Assembly (NCBI RefSeq): GCF_030269925.1
Contig: NC_085130.1
Span: 6,522,501 to 6,586,500, forward strand
DNA length: 64,000 nt
DNA from: Bombyx mori
Taxonomy: Eukaryota > Arthropoda > Insecta > Lepidoptera > Bombycidae
Direction: 5' to 3'
Shown here: positions 22,206-32,688 of the stretch, in pieces
Numbering within the stretch: the first letter of the stretch is position 1
How the letters are laid out: every line of letters begins with the position of its first letter
Program-made: the position numbers and the translations under genes
The notes under the pieces: generated by a model
The model's database searches: none
Seen by the model: only the letters and a program-made list of their open reading frames with translations
What the model was told of the DNA's origin: nothing

Positions 22206-22450
22206 AGGGGTAGGACCTCTTGTGAGTCCGCACGGGTAGGTACCACCGCCCCGCCTATTTCTGCCGTGAAGCAATAATGCGTTTCGGTTTGAAGGGTGGG
22301 GCAGCCGTTGTAACTATACTGAGATCTTAGAACTCATATCTCAAGGTGTGTGGCGCATTTACGCTGTAGATGTCTATGGGCTCCAGTAACTACTTAACAC
22401 CAGGTGGACTGTGAGCTCGTCCACACATCTAGGCAATAAAAAATAAAAAT
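22206..22450 (+). mobile_element. Bm1 SINE, 5'-truncated
   Basis: Body from GGGGTAGGACCTCTTGTG to GGCAATAAAAAATAAAAAT. Confidence 0.87.
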
Positions 22451-22929
22451 AAAAGATCCAATACCTAAATAGTGAAATTTGACGTGATAAAAAATAAATA
22501 TTCCCGGCTGTAAGAAACAAACCAACGTAGATAAAGAAAACAATAACGTTTTTTTTAACGTTATATAGATAACGCGTGAGGAGCTTTTTTTTATTTATTA
22601 ATTTAGTGCCGTCCTGAATAAATAGCATTTGAATAATTTTCGCTTGAATATTCCCTTAACATAACTCTCTTGTTGGTACAAGAGAAATTAATGAATAATA
22701 TAATATAATCCATGTTAAATCTGTAATGTTTATTAATATCTTTTGGTTCAGCGGTTCAAAGGATTCGTCGGGCCGGTTTCTGTGAATTATGATAATAAAT
22801 GTTTTAAATTTATCTGTAATTTTGTTTTCCCTTATATATGTATATATATATTTTATATAAAACTCGTGATGTGGAAATAAGTGATATTTAAAAGTACCTT
22901 TACGTATTGACCTATGTTCCCATGAGAAC
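22451..22929. other. AT-rich stretch, no gene seen
   Basis: TA-rich tracts near 22,700 and 22,840-22,860; nothing else. Confidence 0.4.
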
Positions 22930-23060
22930 TGTCTTTTTCCTACCTATGCTGATAGCCTTGAGAGGCTATTTCAGCGTTGCCCTAGCCTGTAGGTGAGCTT
23001 GCAGGGCTCAAATCGGAGTTGTTGCTAGCACTGGCCCTAGCAAGAGTCTGAAATAGTGTA
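22930..23060 (-). mobile_element. Jockey-type LINE 3' tail fragment
   Basis: Reverse-complement tail: TTTCCTACCTATGCTGATAG, GAGGCTATTTCAGCGTTGCC, GGCCCTAGCAAGAG. Confidence 0.65.
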
Positions 23061-23094
23061 GTGATAATAAAAAACACGAGATCAAACCGTAAAA

Positions 23095-23220
23095 TCTTTA
23101 CTAATATTATAAAGCTGAAGAGTTTGTTTGTTTGAACGCGCTAATCTCAGGAACTGCTGGTCCGATTTGAATAATTCTTTCAGTTTTAAATAGCCCATTT
23201 AGTGAGGAAGGCTATAGGCT
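23095..23220 (+). mobile_element. Helitron family E, 5' fragment
   Basis: TCTTTACTAATATTATAAAG, then GAGTTTGTTTGTTTGAACGC, up to GGCTATAGGCT, where the mariner fragment starts. Confidence 0.7.
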
Positions 23221-23565
23221 TTTTCTTCGATATGCCCGAAGCCCTAAGTCTTCATTTAACACCCTTTTCACCGTGGTTCTGCTTAACCCCAGCTGAAGGG
23301 CCAACAGTTTCTGCTTACGTTTGGAATTTCTTTGAATTCGCGCCTTCACAGCTTTTATCACTGCTGGAGTCCTAACAGACCGAGGGCGACCACTTCTTGA
23401 CCTGTCATCTACACTAGAGTCTTCATTGTATCGTTTGATGGTACGATAAACGAATCTTTTGGTTATATTCAAATTTTTCAGTATGTTAAAAATTTGAATT
23501 GACGCGTAACCGCAACGATGCAACGCAATAACTGCAACACGGTCTTCTTTAAGCGTCCACTCCAT
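23212..23565 (-). pseudogene. Mariner-type transposase, N-terminal DNA-binding domain
   Basis: ATG at 23,563-23,565. The 117 codons begin MEWTLKEDRVAVIALHRCGY, a helix-turn-helix region. DRSRSGRPRSVRT, the linker motif common to mariner and Tc1-like transposases, follows, and a second helix-turn-helix (ALQLGLSRTTVKRVL) comes after it. The catalytic DDE/D domain is absent. The C-terminus of a relative is recognisable at 49,140-49,200. Confidence 0.8.
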
Positions 23566-23703
23566 ATTTAAAAATGAGTAAAATTCTAAAAGTATACATT
23601 TTTATTTTCATGAACAATTCGAAATTCGAATTCAATCAACTTTTTTGTGGTCAGCATTCTAAAAGAAAAGTTTTTACTGTGTGACAATACTTATGACCTG
23701 ACT
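23212..23703 (-). mobile_element. Tc1/mariner-type element, 5' half
   Basis: Its outer end is the inverted repeat TAGTCAGGTCATAAGTATTG (reverse complement of 23,684-23,703). The same end, with its partner, bounds the deleted element at 49,008-49,325. The inner end at 23,212 is broken against a Helitron fragment. Confidence 0.75.
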
Positions 23704-23704
23704 A

Positions 23705-23825
23705 GTTATATTAATACGTGAAGCAAAAAGTTTGTATTCCTTTCTACGAAAATTTCGCGGACCGAGGAGTTTAAAATTTCTCACGCTTATAGAGAATATA
23801 GAGAAGGAGTGCAGAATGTAAACAT
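23705..23825 (+). mobile_element. Helitron family A, 5' fragment
   Basis: TATATTAATACGTGAAGCAA to GAGAAGGAGTGCAGAATG. Its first bases are joined to the mariner TIR, so the mariner probably inserted at a TA inside the Helitron start. Confidence 0.65.
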
Positions 23826-23849
23826 TTTTCACTTCACGAAATCTCCCAA

Positions 23850-23902
23850 TGAATCGGAATCGCGACCCACTGAGAAAATCTGGCGGGAAACTCCGTGGAT
23901 TA
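23850..23902 (-). mobile_element. Jockey-type LINE tail scrap
   Basis: AATCGCGACCCACTGAGAAA and CTGGCGGGAAACTC match the LINE tail in reverse complement. Confidence 0.5.
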
Positions 23903-24145
23903 TCGCGTCATTTAATACCGTCATATACACATTTCTGCCACGAATCATTCATCAGAACGCCCTTACCAAAATGTCATTGAGATTTAGTCCTTATATATTA
24001 ACAGGTATGACGGTATTCGGCATGATTTGTTTAAAAGCTATTGTAATCGATCACAATACCACGAAATAAACTTAATGATATCGCCACTAACTTTCACAAG
24101 TCTAAACAAGCCGTAAACTATTATTATAATGTTACGAGTTTTGGG

Positions 24146-24261
24146 CTTCCACAAATAATTCAAGATCAAAATTAGCCAAATCGGTCCAGCCGTTCTCGAG
24201 TTTTAGCGAGACTAACGAACAGCAATTCATTTTTATATACTTATATACCTATATAGATAGA
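24146..24261 (-). mobile_element. Helitron family C, 5' part
   Basis: CTTCCACAAATAATTCAAGA, CCAGCCGTTCTCGAGTTTTA and AACGAACAGCAATTCATTTT match the complete copies at 48,716 and 58,669. Confidence 0.7.
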
Positions 24262-24269
24262 AGATTATA

Positions 24270-25200
24270 ACTAAATAATATTCAACTGTCTACAATTTTC
24301 CAGAACATTCAATAGACGTTTTGGTAGTTTCGATATCAGTTTTTTTTCTATTCGTCGAGAAATGGTGCTATTCGTAACGGCTCCACACGTTGGCCCCAAG
24401 ATAAGCCCCAACGCCACTCGCCCAACGTGCGGATTTAGAAAATAGCATTGGCTCAAACGTTGAAGCGAATGTTGATAGTTGGTAGTTGGGCTTTATCATA
24501 CGAATCCGAATGGTAAATAATCAACGTCGCCCAAAACACGTCATTACGGATCCTCCCGATCCATTAACGGTGCTTTTAGGTACCACAAGCACCGGTCACC
24601 GTTCTCGTCGAACCCGTCGCTTGCGACGAAGGGATCGACGAGCAAATTAACCCATAGACACAGCCAACTGAGTTTCTCGCCGGATCTTCTCAATGGGTCG
24701 CATTTTCGATCCGGTGGTAGAGTCTGCGAAGACTTACATTGTAAGAGCAGTAGCAGTAGGGCCAGTATTAGCAACACTCCGGCTTGAGCACCGTGACCTC
24801 ACCTACATGTTAGGGCGAAGCTGAAATAGCCTCTGAAGGCTATCAGCAAAGGTGGGAAAAAAAAACAAAGGAATCTGTGCCAACGTCCGAGATCCATCCA
24901 CAAGTTGGTGCTTTGGTCAGTCCTGTTGCAACAAACGTCGAGTGTGCATGTCGTGATATCTTCATCAACAAAATCGCCACCTGCATGGATCATCTCCTTT
25001 CACGTGGCTTTTTCTTGTTTTTTTAATAACAAATATAAATTATACGCACTCAGTACTGTAAAAGCGCTTAGAGCAATTCCAATTTTGGTATCGCACCTGT
25101 TCACGTTGGCTCTGACGGAAAGGTACTAGTAGAACGGCCAACGTATGGACACTACACCAATTTAACCGCTCAACGTTGGTAGCAACGTTGGGGCCAGGCT
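24270..25200. other. Possible decayed DNA element split by a LINE tail
   Basis: Both flanks (24,270-24,480 and 24,880-25,200) contain similar CAACGTTG/CCAACGT blocks and are GC-richer than their surroundings. A minus-strand open stretch encodes AGGDFVDEDITTCTLDVCC, which I do not recognise. A Jockey-type tail sits between them. Confidence 0.25.
24503..24866 (+). mobile_element. Jockey-type LINE, family 2, 3' fragment
   Basis: CGCCCAAAACACGTCATTAC and CACAAGCACCGGTCACCGTT match the coding end at 7,740-7,871. The tail follows and ends GGTGGGAAAAAAAAACAAAG. Confidence 0.8.
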
Positions 25201-25733
25201 ATGGAGCCGGTATGACCACGCCATCAGACAATAAGTCATATAGCATAAGACATATAAGGCTACAAGCAATTTAGAAAAAGAAACGTTCAGATACATTGTA
25301 TGCGCTGCTGAATGTGGCGTACAAAACTTGAAATTTAGTTAGGAAGAAATCACTGATAGTCAAAGAATATGCGTTTATTATATATACTTCGCTAACAAGT
25401 AACTAATTCTATCTATGTACGTTGATGTGGTGAGTACCGCTGTATATATGAGTGCTGGACGTGTACTGGCACTTTATATACTACGGTTTGAGTAAATAAA
25501 TGTAAAAGTACTGTTGTGAATGCGCGCGTGCCCTCTACGATACATGACTCGTACATACATCAAAAGGACAATCCTTTGAATTTAAATTCCGTCGTAATTC
25601 CAAAAAAGGCCCGGGGGTCCGCAATATTTAAATTAGTTTAAAAAAGTATCCTTATTTGTATTTTCCAGTTGAAAAATCTGCTTTCTTTATTTGTTTTCGT
25701 TACGCAAATGAAAATAAAAGTGTGAATTATTTA
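25201..25733. other. No gene seen
   Basis: AT-rich; no named repeat. Confidence 0.35.
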
Positions 25734-25766
25734 TCTATATATTCATACGTGAAGCAAAAAGTTTGT

Positions 25767-26288
25767 CTCGAATCTATCCAGAAATACATGAAGTCAGCGT
25801 CGGAACGGTACTTCGATAAGGCTATGCGTCATGATAATCGCCTTATCGTTGCCGCCGCTGACTACTCCCCGAATCATGATCACGCAGGAGCCAGTCACCG
25901 TCGACGCCCTAGAGAGGTCCTTACGGATCCACCAGATCCAATAACCTTTGCATTAGACGCCTTTAGCTCTAACACTAGGAGCAGGCTTAGGGACCCCGGT
26001 AACCGTACTCGTCGAACTCGACAAAGAGTTCGCCGTGCAACCTAACCCATGAATCAGCTCGCTGAGTTTCTCGCCAAATCTTCTCAGCGGGTCGCCATTC
26101 CGATCCGGTAGTAGATTCATTCGCCAAGCAGCTGCTCTTGAGCTGTTAGGTCTCCTTCGGAGGCGCTCGGGTAGCTGTTAGCAAATCCCACCCCTCCTAG
26201 CTGAGCCTTTGCTCGCCCACCTGTCCTGGTGAAACTGGAAAGGCCTCCGGGCCACCAGTAATACTTCAATCATAAAAAAAAAAAAAAA
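25767..26288 (+). mobile_element. 5'-truncated copy of the Jockey-type LINE
   Basis: Starts CTCGAATCTATCCAGAAATA, corresponding to 16,650 of the full element, and runs to the poly(A). TTGT repeats at 25,763-25,766 and 26,289-26,292 are a minimal target duplication. The last 90 codons of ORF2 are open and nearly identical to the long copy, so both are young. Confidence 0.88.
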
Positions 26289-26477
26289 TTGTACCCCTTT
26301 TTACGAAAATTGTGTGGTCGGAGGAGTATGAAATTTCTCACACTTATAGAAAATATAGAGAAGAAGTGCAGAATATTAATATTTTTTAAAATTATGCTTA
26401 AATAAACATTAAAAATCAATAAAAAAACCGTTACACATATTACTTGTACTTGACACACACACGCATGCATATCAGTT

Positions 26478-26770
26478 GTTTTTTTTTTTTTTATTTATTT
26501 ATTTATTAATAAATATATAAATATTTACTAACAATCACGCCACGTTAACTGATCCCGTGATGAGTTCGTAAAGAACTTGTGTGACAGGTACCAGATGACG
26601 GAAATAAATGTAAGATTTTTATTATACACATACATATATTTAATATACACCCATAACCCTGGAAAAGACATTTATATTTGTCATACAAATATCTTCACTT
26701 GGCGGGATTCGAACCCGCGACCCCCTTGTGTAGTGACCATGTCACTTACCACTAAACCAGACGGCCGTTA
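26478..26770 (-). mobile_element. tRNA-derived SINE (third type)
   Basis: The reverse complement has GGCCGTCTGGTTTAGTGGTA (A box) and GGTCGCGGGTTCGAATCCCG (B box), then an unrelated body of about 200 bp ending in an A-rich tail. It sits inside a Helitron. Confidence 0.65.
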
Positions 26771-27175
26771 ATTAACAAACTTTTCTTATTGCTTATAGTC
26801 TGTGGTCAAATTGAGAATAGATTAATTATGGTTTGCCTTTATTAATATTTGTCTAAAGTGTAGTCTTGGCGAAATCTGTAATTATAGAAGTATAATCGTC
26901 TTTGACAATAGAATCATAATACTGTACAAACTTATAATTTCAATTAAATAAAGTCGAATTTTGACTACAAGGGGACCACTAGTTATAATAAAAATATGAT
27001 ACTTATTTTATTGGAGTCAAGTCGTAATTCCTGTTTTGAATCATTTATTGAAGTGAAAAGCTTTAGCATCGTTGTGATTTGAAAGTCGATGAAACGAAAA
27101 AGCGACAAAAAGAGACAGACACATAAATTCATAAGATTTAACGTGAGAGAAAATGAGATAGGAAGCATTAAACAG

Positions 27176-27994
27176 TTAGTCTAGTCGATAAGTTGAAAAT
27201 GGTACAAAATAGAGATAGATACTGCTCTTAAAATTATGTGCGACAGCTCATTGGATCCGGAATGACGCCTAGAAAAATGAGCTAAAAGCGTGTAATAGCA
27301 CATAAAATTTTGCGAAAGTTATAAACAATTAAAGATGAAAAAAAAATGGCATTTCTTTTTTTGCCAATATTTCATAAACTATTCATATTTAAGAAATTTA
27401 AATTTTTTTACGACCATTATTTAAACATTTATTTTCACTTACAATTAAGATGGTAGTTCGAGAACATTTTGTTAGTTAACAATTGTTTAACTTATTGAAA
27501 AATTTACTTTAAGTAAAATTTCCAACGGGAATAAATTATTTGTGGTGTTCAGAATACACTATAATTTTTTCATATTTTAAAAAATGTATTCAATACCATA
27601 AATAAATTAATTAATGTACCGTACTCGCTTTTGACGCCACGCGCGCAACCTAAAAATGTCGCGCGCAGACCTATTTTCAGCGTTAAATTAAAATTATAAA
27701 TAATGGAGATAGAGTTCCAGGAGCTGGGAGTTTTTTATTGGAAATTTCCTCCTCTTTCAGAATCTTTTTTTTTAAATTTCTTAAATATTAATAGTTTATG
27801 AAATATTGGCAAAAAAACGAAATGCCATTTTTTTTTCATCTTTAATTGTTTATAAGTATTGCAATTTTTTATGTGCTATTACAAGCTTTTAGCTCATTTT
27901 TCTAGGCGTCATTCCGGATCCAATGAGCTATCGCACATAATTTTATGAGCAGTATCTCTATTTTGTACCATTTTCAACTTGTCCACTAGACTAA
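27176..27994. mobile_element. Foldback DNA element with two arms of about 230 bp
   Basis: The left arm (27,176 to about 27,405) begins TTAGTCTAGTCGATAAGTTG, and the right arm (about 27,765-27,994) is its reverse complement with few differences. Both contain GGATCCGGAATGACGCCTAG in one orientation or the other. The core of about 360 bp has no open frame, so mobility would need a transposase from elsewhere. No clear target duplication is seen. Confidence 0.85.
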
Positions 27995-28221
27995 GTGTTC
28001 CTTGTATACGTGGTTCTCTTTGTGCTCTGCTTCGTGCTTAATATTCGTATGTAATTACATTATTAATTAATTAATACGTTCTGAATAAATCTATTTAATT
28101 TATACGAATAAAATGTAAAATAATTATCAAACTTTGTATCACAATGATCATTACTAAAACCTACAGTTATTATCCTCTTTCCGAAATTTTACATTCGTCT
28201 CGTTATCTTGAAGCCAATACC

Positions 28222-28432
28222 TCACTCACAGCTCACCTGGTGTTAAGTGGTTACTGGAGCCCGTAGACATCCACAACGTAAAAACCCACCTTGAGATATA
28301 AGTTCTAAGGTTTCAGTATAGTTACAACGGCTACCCCACCCTTCAAACCGAAACGCATTACTGCTTCACGGCAGAAATAGGCAGGGCGGTGGTTCCTACC
28401 CGTGCGGACTCATAAGAGGTCCTACCACTAGT
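28222..28432 (-). mobile_element. Bm1 SINE, truncated
   Basis: Starts within ACAGCTCACCTGGTGTTAAG and ends GAGGTCCTACCACTAGT; the poly(A) end is missing. Confidence 0.85.
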
Positions 28433-28664
28433 AAACTGCTCTTATTCTAACTATTCAGTAACTACTCTTATTCTCAGTTTAATCGTTGTTGGTATAGTTG
28501 TTATGAATGATTGTATTCAGGTATATTGTCTTTGATTTAATTTTTGTTTTGACTACATTCAAACTTTGAATCTTGTTTGAGCTTTGCAATCGTTTATTTC
28601 CTAAGTATTGTTCTTTAGTAAAATTTATAAATTGTATAAATTGTCTTTTTCTCAGAGGGCAGTA

Positions 28665-29048
28665 TGTTTGCATTTCTTTTATGTGAGTTATGTATGGGAG
28701 TGCTCTGAGGAATTGTTCGAGATGATACCGGCATCTCGTTATTACCATCGCACCGCCCGCCACCGGAGTAGAGTTCATCCATACTACCTGGAGCCACTGC
28801 GGTCATCCACAATGCGTTTCCAGAGATCTTTTTTGCCACGTACCATCCGGCTATGGAATGAGTTCCCCTCCACGGTGTTTCCCGAGCGCTATGACATGTC
28901 CTTCTTCAAACGAGGCTTGTGGAGAGTATTAAGTGGTAGGCAGCGGCTTGGCTCTGTCCATGGCATTGCTGAAGTCCATGGGTGACGGTAACCACTCACC
29001 ATCGGGTGGGCCGTATGCTCGTCTGCCTACAAGGGCAATAAAAAAAAA
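28665..29048 (+). pseudogene. CR1-like LINE, C-terminal ORF fragment with 3' tail
   Basis: The frame encodes ECSEELFEMIPASRYYHRTA, RSFLPRTIRLWNEFPSTVF and KRGLWRVLSGRQRLGSVHG. The FLPRTxRxWNxxP block is typical of the end of CR1/Jockey-group polymerases. The tail ends CTGCCTACAAGGGCAATAAA. 5'-truncated. Confidence 0.75.
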
Positions 29049-29124
29049 CTATTCACCTGGTTTTTTTTATAAAAACTTAATTATTTTTAAGTTAGTAATA
29101 GAATTATTCCTTCTCCCTTCTCTT

Positions 29125-29220
29125 CCCCCCAGATCATCATCATCATCAGCTCACAGTCGCCCACTGCTGGACATCGGCCTCTCTCAATCCACACTCCACA
29201 CAATCCACTTCCCCCCAAAT
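29125..29220 (-). mobile_element. RTE-like LINE 3' end
   Basis: ATCATCATCATCATCAGCTC plus CCACTGCTGGACATCGGCCT in reverse complement is the GATGATG-ending 3' terminus also seen at 41,975. Confidence 0.6.
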
Positions 29221-29344
29221 GACCATTAACGATAAATTCGTAAAGAAGTACCCCGAGGTTTTATTATCAAATCAGCCCTAAAAAGTCACAGCTCTCCACT
29301 TCCTATGTCCTCCACTTAAGAAGTAGTGGTGCCAAAGGCCTTGT

Positions 29345-29795
29345 TTTAAAAATAAGTAATAGTTTAAAAAAAGTGCTTTTCAAGATATTATCAAAATAAC
29401 CATTCTACTCATATCTGTTCATAAAATATTTATAACTACTAATTCCATGCACCCCACGCTTTTTTTACAATAAAATCATTTTTTCTTACACTATTTTTAA
29501 TTCAAATTTATTATCTATTTTTTTGGCTGGATTTATGTACAAAAATTTCTATAAAAGCGTATTTTGTTAGCTTTTTTTTAAACTATTATTTATTTTTATT
29601 TTTCATTTTTAGTTGAATTTCAATTTTTTTAATTATTATTATTTTTCATTATTTTTTTTCAGTATTGAATTGTCATCGGTCCTCAATAAGTATACTAAAT
29701 TTCGAGTTAATCCGACGTTTTGTAGTGGATCAAAATGATGTTCAAAAATTCCGTTACATACTAACATACATACGTCTGAAGCTAATAATAAAAAG
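29345..29795. repeat. AT-rich foldback repeat, family M (copy 3)
   Basis: Contains CATGCACCCCACGCTTTTTT and the shared tail ending ACATACATACGTCTGAAGCT. It begins about 30 bp beyond the poly(A) signal of the host gene. Confidence 0.7.
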
Positions 29796-29826
29796 AATAT
29801 TAGAAAAAGTTTTTTTAAGACGATTA

Positions 29827-29832
29827 TTTATT
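29827..29832 (-). terminator. Poly(A) signal AATAAA of the host gene
   Basis: Reverse complement of TTTATT, 13 bases past the stop codon at 29,846-29,848. The very short 3' UTR is plausible but unproven; other AATAAA motifs lie further on in this AT-rich sequence. Confidence 0.5.
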
Positions 29833-29845
29833 TACATTCCAATAT

Positions 29846-29974
29846 TTACATTCCATAATCGTTTCCGGGGGGTCTGTGGAGTTTGGTGTCGTACTGTGGG
29901 TAGTGCTGGTCCCAAGTTCCTCCGCCGATCCTGAACTCCCCATTCACGGTGTACTGGCAGGAGAATCGACGACA
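29846..29974 (-). CDS. Host gene terminal exon: ninth cysteine repeat and C-terminus
   Basis: Acceptor TGAACAATGTTGACAG, then 42 codons and TAA. It opens with CRRFSCQYT, a ninth copy of the Cys-x4-Cys-x3 repeat. It continues VNGEFRIGGGTWDQHYPQYD and ends KLHRPPGNDYGM. Codons are even and GC-rich compared with the flanking DNA, which supports selection for protein. Phase 0 at the start matches the preceding 27-bp exon. Confidence 0.82.
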   Translation of the reverse strand, partial: CRRFSCQYTVNGEFRIGGGTWDQHYPQYDTKLHRPPGNDYGM

Positions 29975-30084
29975 CTGTCAACATTGTTCAGTATTGTCAC
30001 ACAACAGTGTTCGAACAGTCGCAAAGAAAATTATTTAAAAATTTAATAAAAATAAATAAAATATCTAAAATAGGTTATCCGGGT

Positions 30085-30516
30085 TATTAACTTTGAATTT
30101 GGAGCCTCTGGGTCTACGGAGGGACTTCGGTTCCCTCTGTATTTTGTACCGCATGTTCCATGGGGAGTGCTCTGAGGAATTGTTCGAGATGATACCAACG
30201 TCTCGTTTTTACCATCGCACCGCCCGCCACCGGAGTAGAGTTCATACATACTACCTGGAGCCACTGCGGTCATCCACAGTGCGTTTCCAGAGATCTTTTT
30301 TGCCACGTACCATCCGGATATGGAATGAGCTCCCCTCCACGGTGTTTCCCGAGCGCTATGACATGTCCTTCTTCAAACGAGGCTTGTGGAGAGTATTAAG
30401 CGGTAGGCAGCGGCTTGGCTCTGCCCTTGGCATTGCTGAAGTCCATGGGCGACGGTAATCACTCACCATCAGGTGGGCCGTATGCTCGTCTGCCTACAAA
30501 GGCAATAAAAAAATGA
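30085..30516 (+). pseudogene. CR1-like LINE, C-terminal ORF fragment with 3' tail
   Basis: A longer relative of the copy at 28,665: NLEPLGLRRDFGSLCILYRM, FLPRTIRIWNELPSTVF and GLWRVLSGRQRLGSALGIAE. The tail ends CTGCCTACAAAGGCAATAAA. It lies in the last intron of the host gene, opposite in direction. Confidence 0.78.
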
Positions 30517-31227
30517 AAAAAAAGTAACTGCATTGTTTTATAAATGAAATTTCTTTAAGCGTATTGAGAGGAAAATTTAAGTCGCGACAGATTCGTTACG
30601 GCTAGAGAGAAAAGATACAATTTAGGACGTGCGAGAGTGAGAAAATAGACACAGCGTCTCGCGAACCACTCGACCTTGTAGAGAGGGAGAAAGCGAGCTA
30701 GGTCGATCGTCAGCCACTAGATGGATTGTTATTAGTTTGTCATTGCTCCTGTAGATGGTAGTAACATATTAATTATCTTATATTTTATTATAAAGAATTT
30801 AAAAGATATATAGATGGTGAAGAGGTCGTTTATACACAGCATTACCTATTAGAAGAGAAATTTGATTTAAGGAAGAAAAATAAAGAAAACTACAGTAAGT
30901 TACACACCGCAAAATATATAATTATAAATAAATAAATTGTTAGATCAAGAATAACATTGAGTTTTTACACTTGTACATGGCTAGTGAAACCCGGTCAATT
31001 CATGGCCTCGTATACTATACTCAGACAAATTTTCAAGGCGAAACAGTACAACATACAAATTTACAAATTAAAAATGAGCCATCGCGGGAAGGCTGTCAAA
31101 TGTGAAGTATTGATATTATTTTATATCTTATCTATATTTATATTATCTTATCTTACATAATAAATAAATAGAAATAAAAAAATTACGATATATTACAGAA
31201 TATATTATTATGTAGATTAATACTCAC
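30517..31227. other. Intron sequence, nothing recognised
   Basis: AT-rich intron of the minus-strand gene. I searched for further 27-bp cysteine exons here and found none. Confidence 0.4.
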
Positions 31228-31254
31228 AGTTGCTTCACAGCCAGCACCACGACA
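31228..31254 (-). CDS. Host gene 27-bp exon: cysteine repeat 8 (CRGAGCEAT)
   Basis: Acceptor CTATCTGATCTTTAG, 27 bp, donor GTGAGTATT. Phase 0 both sides; it encodes one Cys-x4-Cys-x3 unit. Confidence 0.82.
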
Positions 31255-31419
31255 CTAAAGATCAGATAGAATTTGTTTAAAACCGATTAAAAAAAGTAGG
31301 TAGTTCTCAATTCGATTGTATTAAATTTTTTTTATGCGTGCTACCTTCGATTTCGATTTTATTTCAAAAAATCAAGATGCTGCCCATCAAATGGGTAGTA
31401 ACTTTTGCTTCTATGTTTG

Positions 31420-31612
31420 AACGAGCTCAACTGGTATCAAGCGGTCATCGGAGCCTATGGACATTACAATTGTAAATATCGGCACGCATCTTGAGACGTG
31501 GGTTCTAAGACTGAATTTTACAGTATAAGATATAAGGGCTGCTCCGCCCTTCAAACCGCTTCAAATCATTACTGCTTCACTGCATAAATAGGCGGGGTGG
31601 TGGTACCTACTA
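31420..31612 (-). mobile_element. Old Bm1 SINE, split by the long inverted-repeat element
   Basis: Diverged reverse-complement Bm1 up to GGTGGTGGTACCTAC. The expected continuation resumes at about 33,351 as ATACACGGGCAGACTCAAAA on the far side of the insertion. Confidence 0.65.
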
Positions 31613-32147
31613 GAGCAAGAGCCCGCGACAGCCAGACCTTCGTTATTTTATAAAAGCTGAAAGTTTCTCTGTGTATGTCTCCAACACAGGTAAGAACGAC
31701 TCGCGATTATAGAGTTTCGATTGTGGTTACTTGGGCAGGTAACAGGCAGTAAAGGTATATAAAATAGTACCTTAAATTCGTTAAAGTATAAAGGTTTTTT
31801 TTTTAATATTTACTCCAGAATATCTTTAGAAATCATGATATCCGTTGCCGGACACTTTTTCCAGTTGTTACCCCCTGCCAGACACCCCGAAACTTTAATA
31901 AATTTTAATTATACTTTCGTTATACTATAAAAGCTAAATTTTATATATGTTACTTAGGGACTTATAAAAATATGTTACTCCAATAGCCGGACAGTTTTAA
32001 TGGTTCTTACATCTTGCCAGACACATTGAGAGCCCGCTGTAGGTGCGAGCGCGAGGTAGCAACTGTTCAAGCGGGTGTGAGCGAGATAGAGTGCTTAGTC
32101 TATTGTGATCTTTTACTGCACATCAGCTGTCGTTTATAGGATTTATC

Positions 32148-32516
32148 CGTTCTAAGCAGTAATATCGAGGCGCTACTCGTCATGGGAAGCTCTGTCATTC
32201 TGGCGGGCGACCTAATTTGTAAACACATCAGGTGGAACTCACACACCACAACCCCTAATGGCAGGCGGCTCGACGCGTTAGTCGATGATCTCGCCTTCGA
32301 TATCATCGCTCCGCTAACCCCGACTCACTACCCGCTAAATATCGCGCATCGCCCGGATATACTCGACATAGCGTTATTAAAAAACCTAACTCTGCGCTTA
32401 CACTCGATCGAAGTAGTTTCAGAGTTAGATTCAGACCACCGTCCCGTCATTATGAAGCTCGGTCGCGCTCCCGATTCCGTTCCCGTCACGAGGACTGTGG
32501 TGGATTGGCACACGCT
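32148..32516 (+). pseudogene. Captured LINE endonuclease fragment
   Basis: Matches 14,447-14,808 of the full LINE almost base for base (GTTCTAAGCAG ... GGATTGGCACACGCT). It lacks the LINE 3' end and poly(A) and has sharp internal ends, so it was not made by normal 5'-truncated retrotransposition. The catalytic GDLN motif reads GDLI here, so it could not encode an active nuclease. Confidence 0.85.
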
Positions 32517-32644
32517 AAGATCTACTAACGAGTTATGTTAGAGATTCGCTCAAAACTCAATCAGGTATGTAATTATTATGACAAATTATTGTACATAATT
32601 TTTTTATTATTCAAATTGTATAATTTTTCTTAATTTTTTACAGA

Positions 32645-32688
32645 AACTGATGAATAAGGCGATATTGATATCGCCTTATTCATCAGTT
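32645..32688. repeat. Near-perfect 44-bp palindrome (21-bp stems, 2-base loop)
   Basis: AACTGATGAATAAGGCGATA plus T, then TG, then the exact reverse complement. It lies in the loop of the long inverted-repeat element. Confidence 0.9.

Larger units (their letters stand above)
25734..26982 (+). mobile_element. Helitron family A carrying two nested insertions
   Basis: 5' end TCTATATATTCATACGTGAA and 3' end AAGTCGAATTTTGACT ... GGGGACCACTAG before T. Removing the LINE piece (25,767-26,288) and the SINE (about 26,478-26,770) leaves a normal copy of about 430 bp. Confidence 0.85.
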
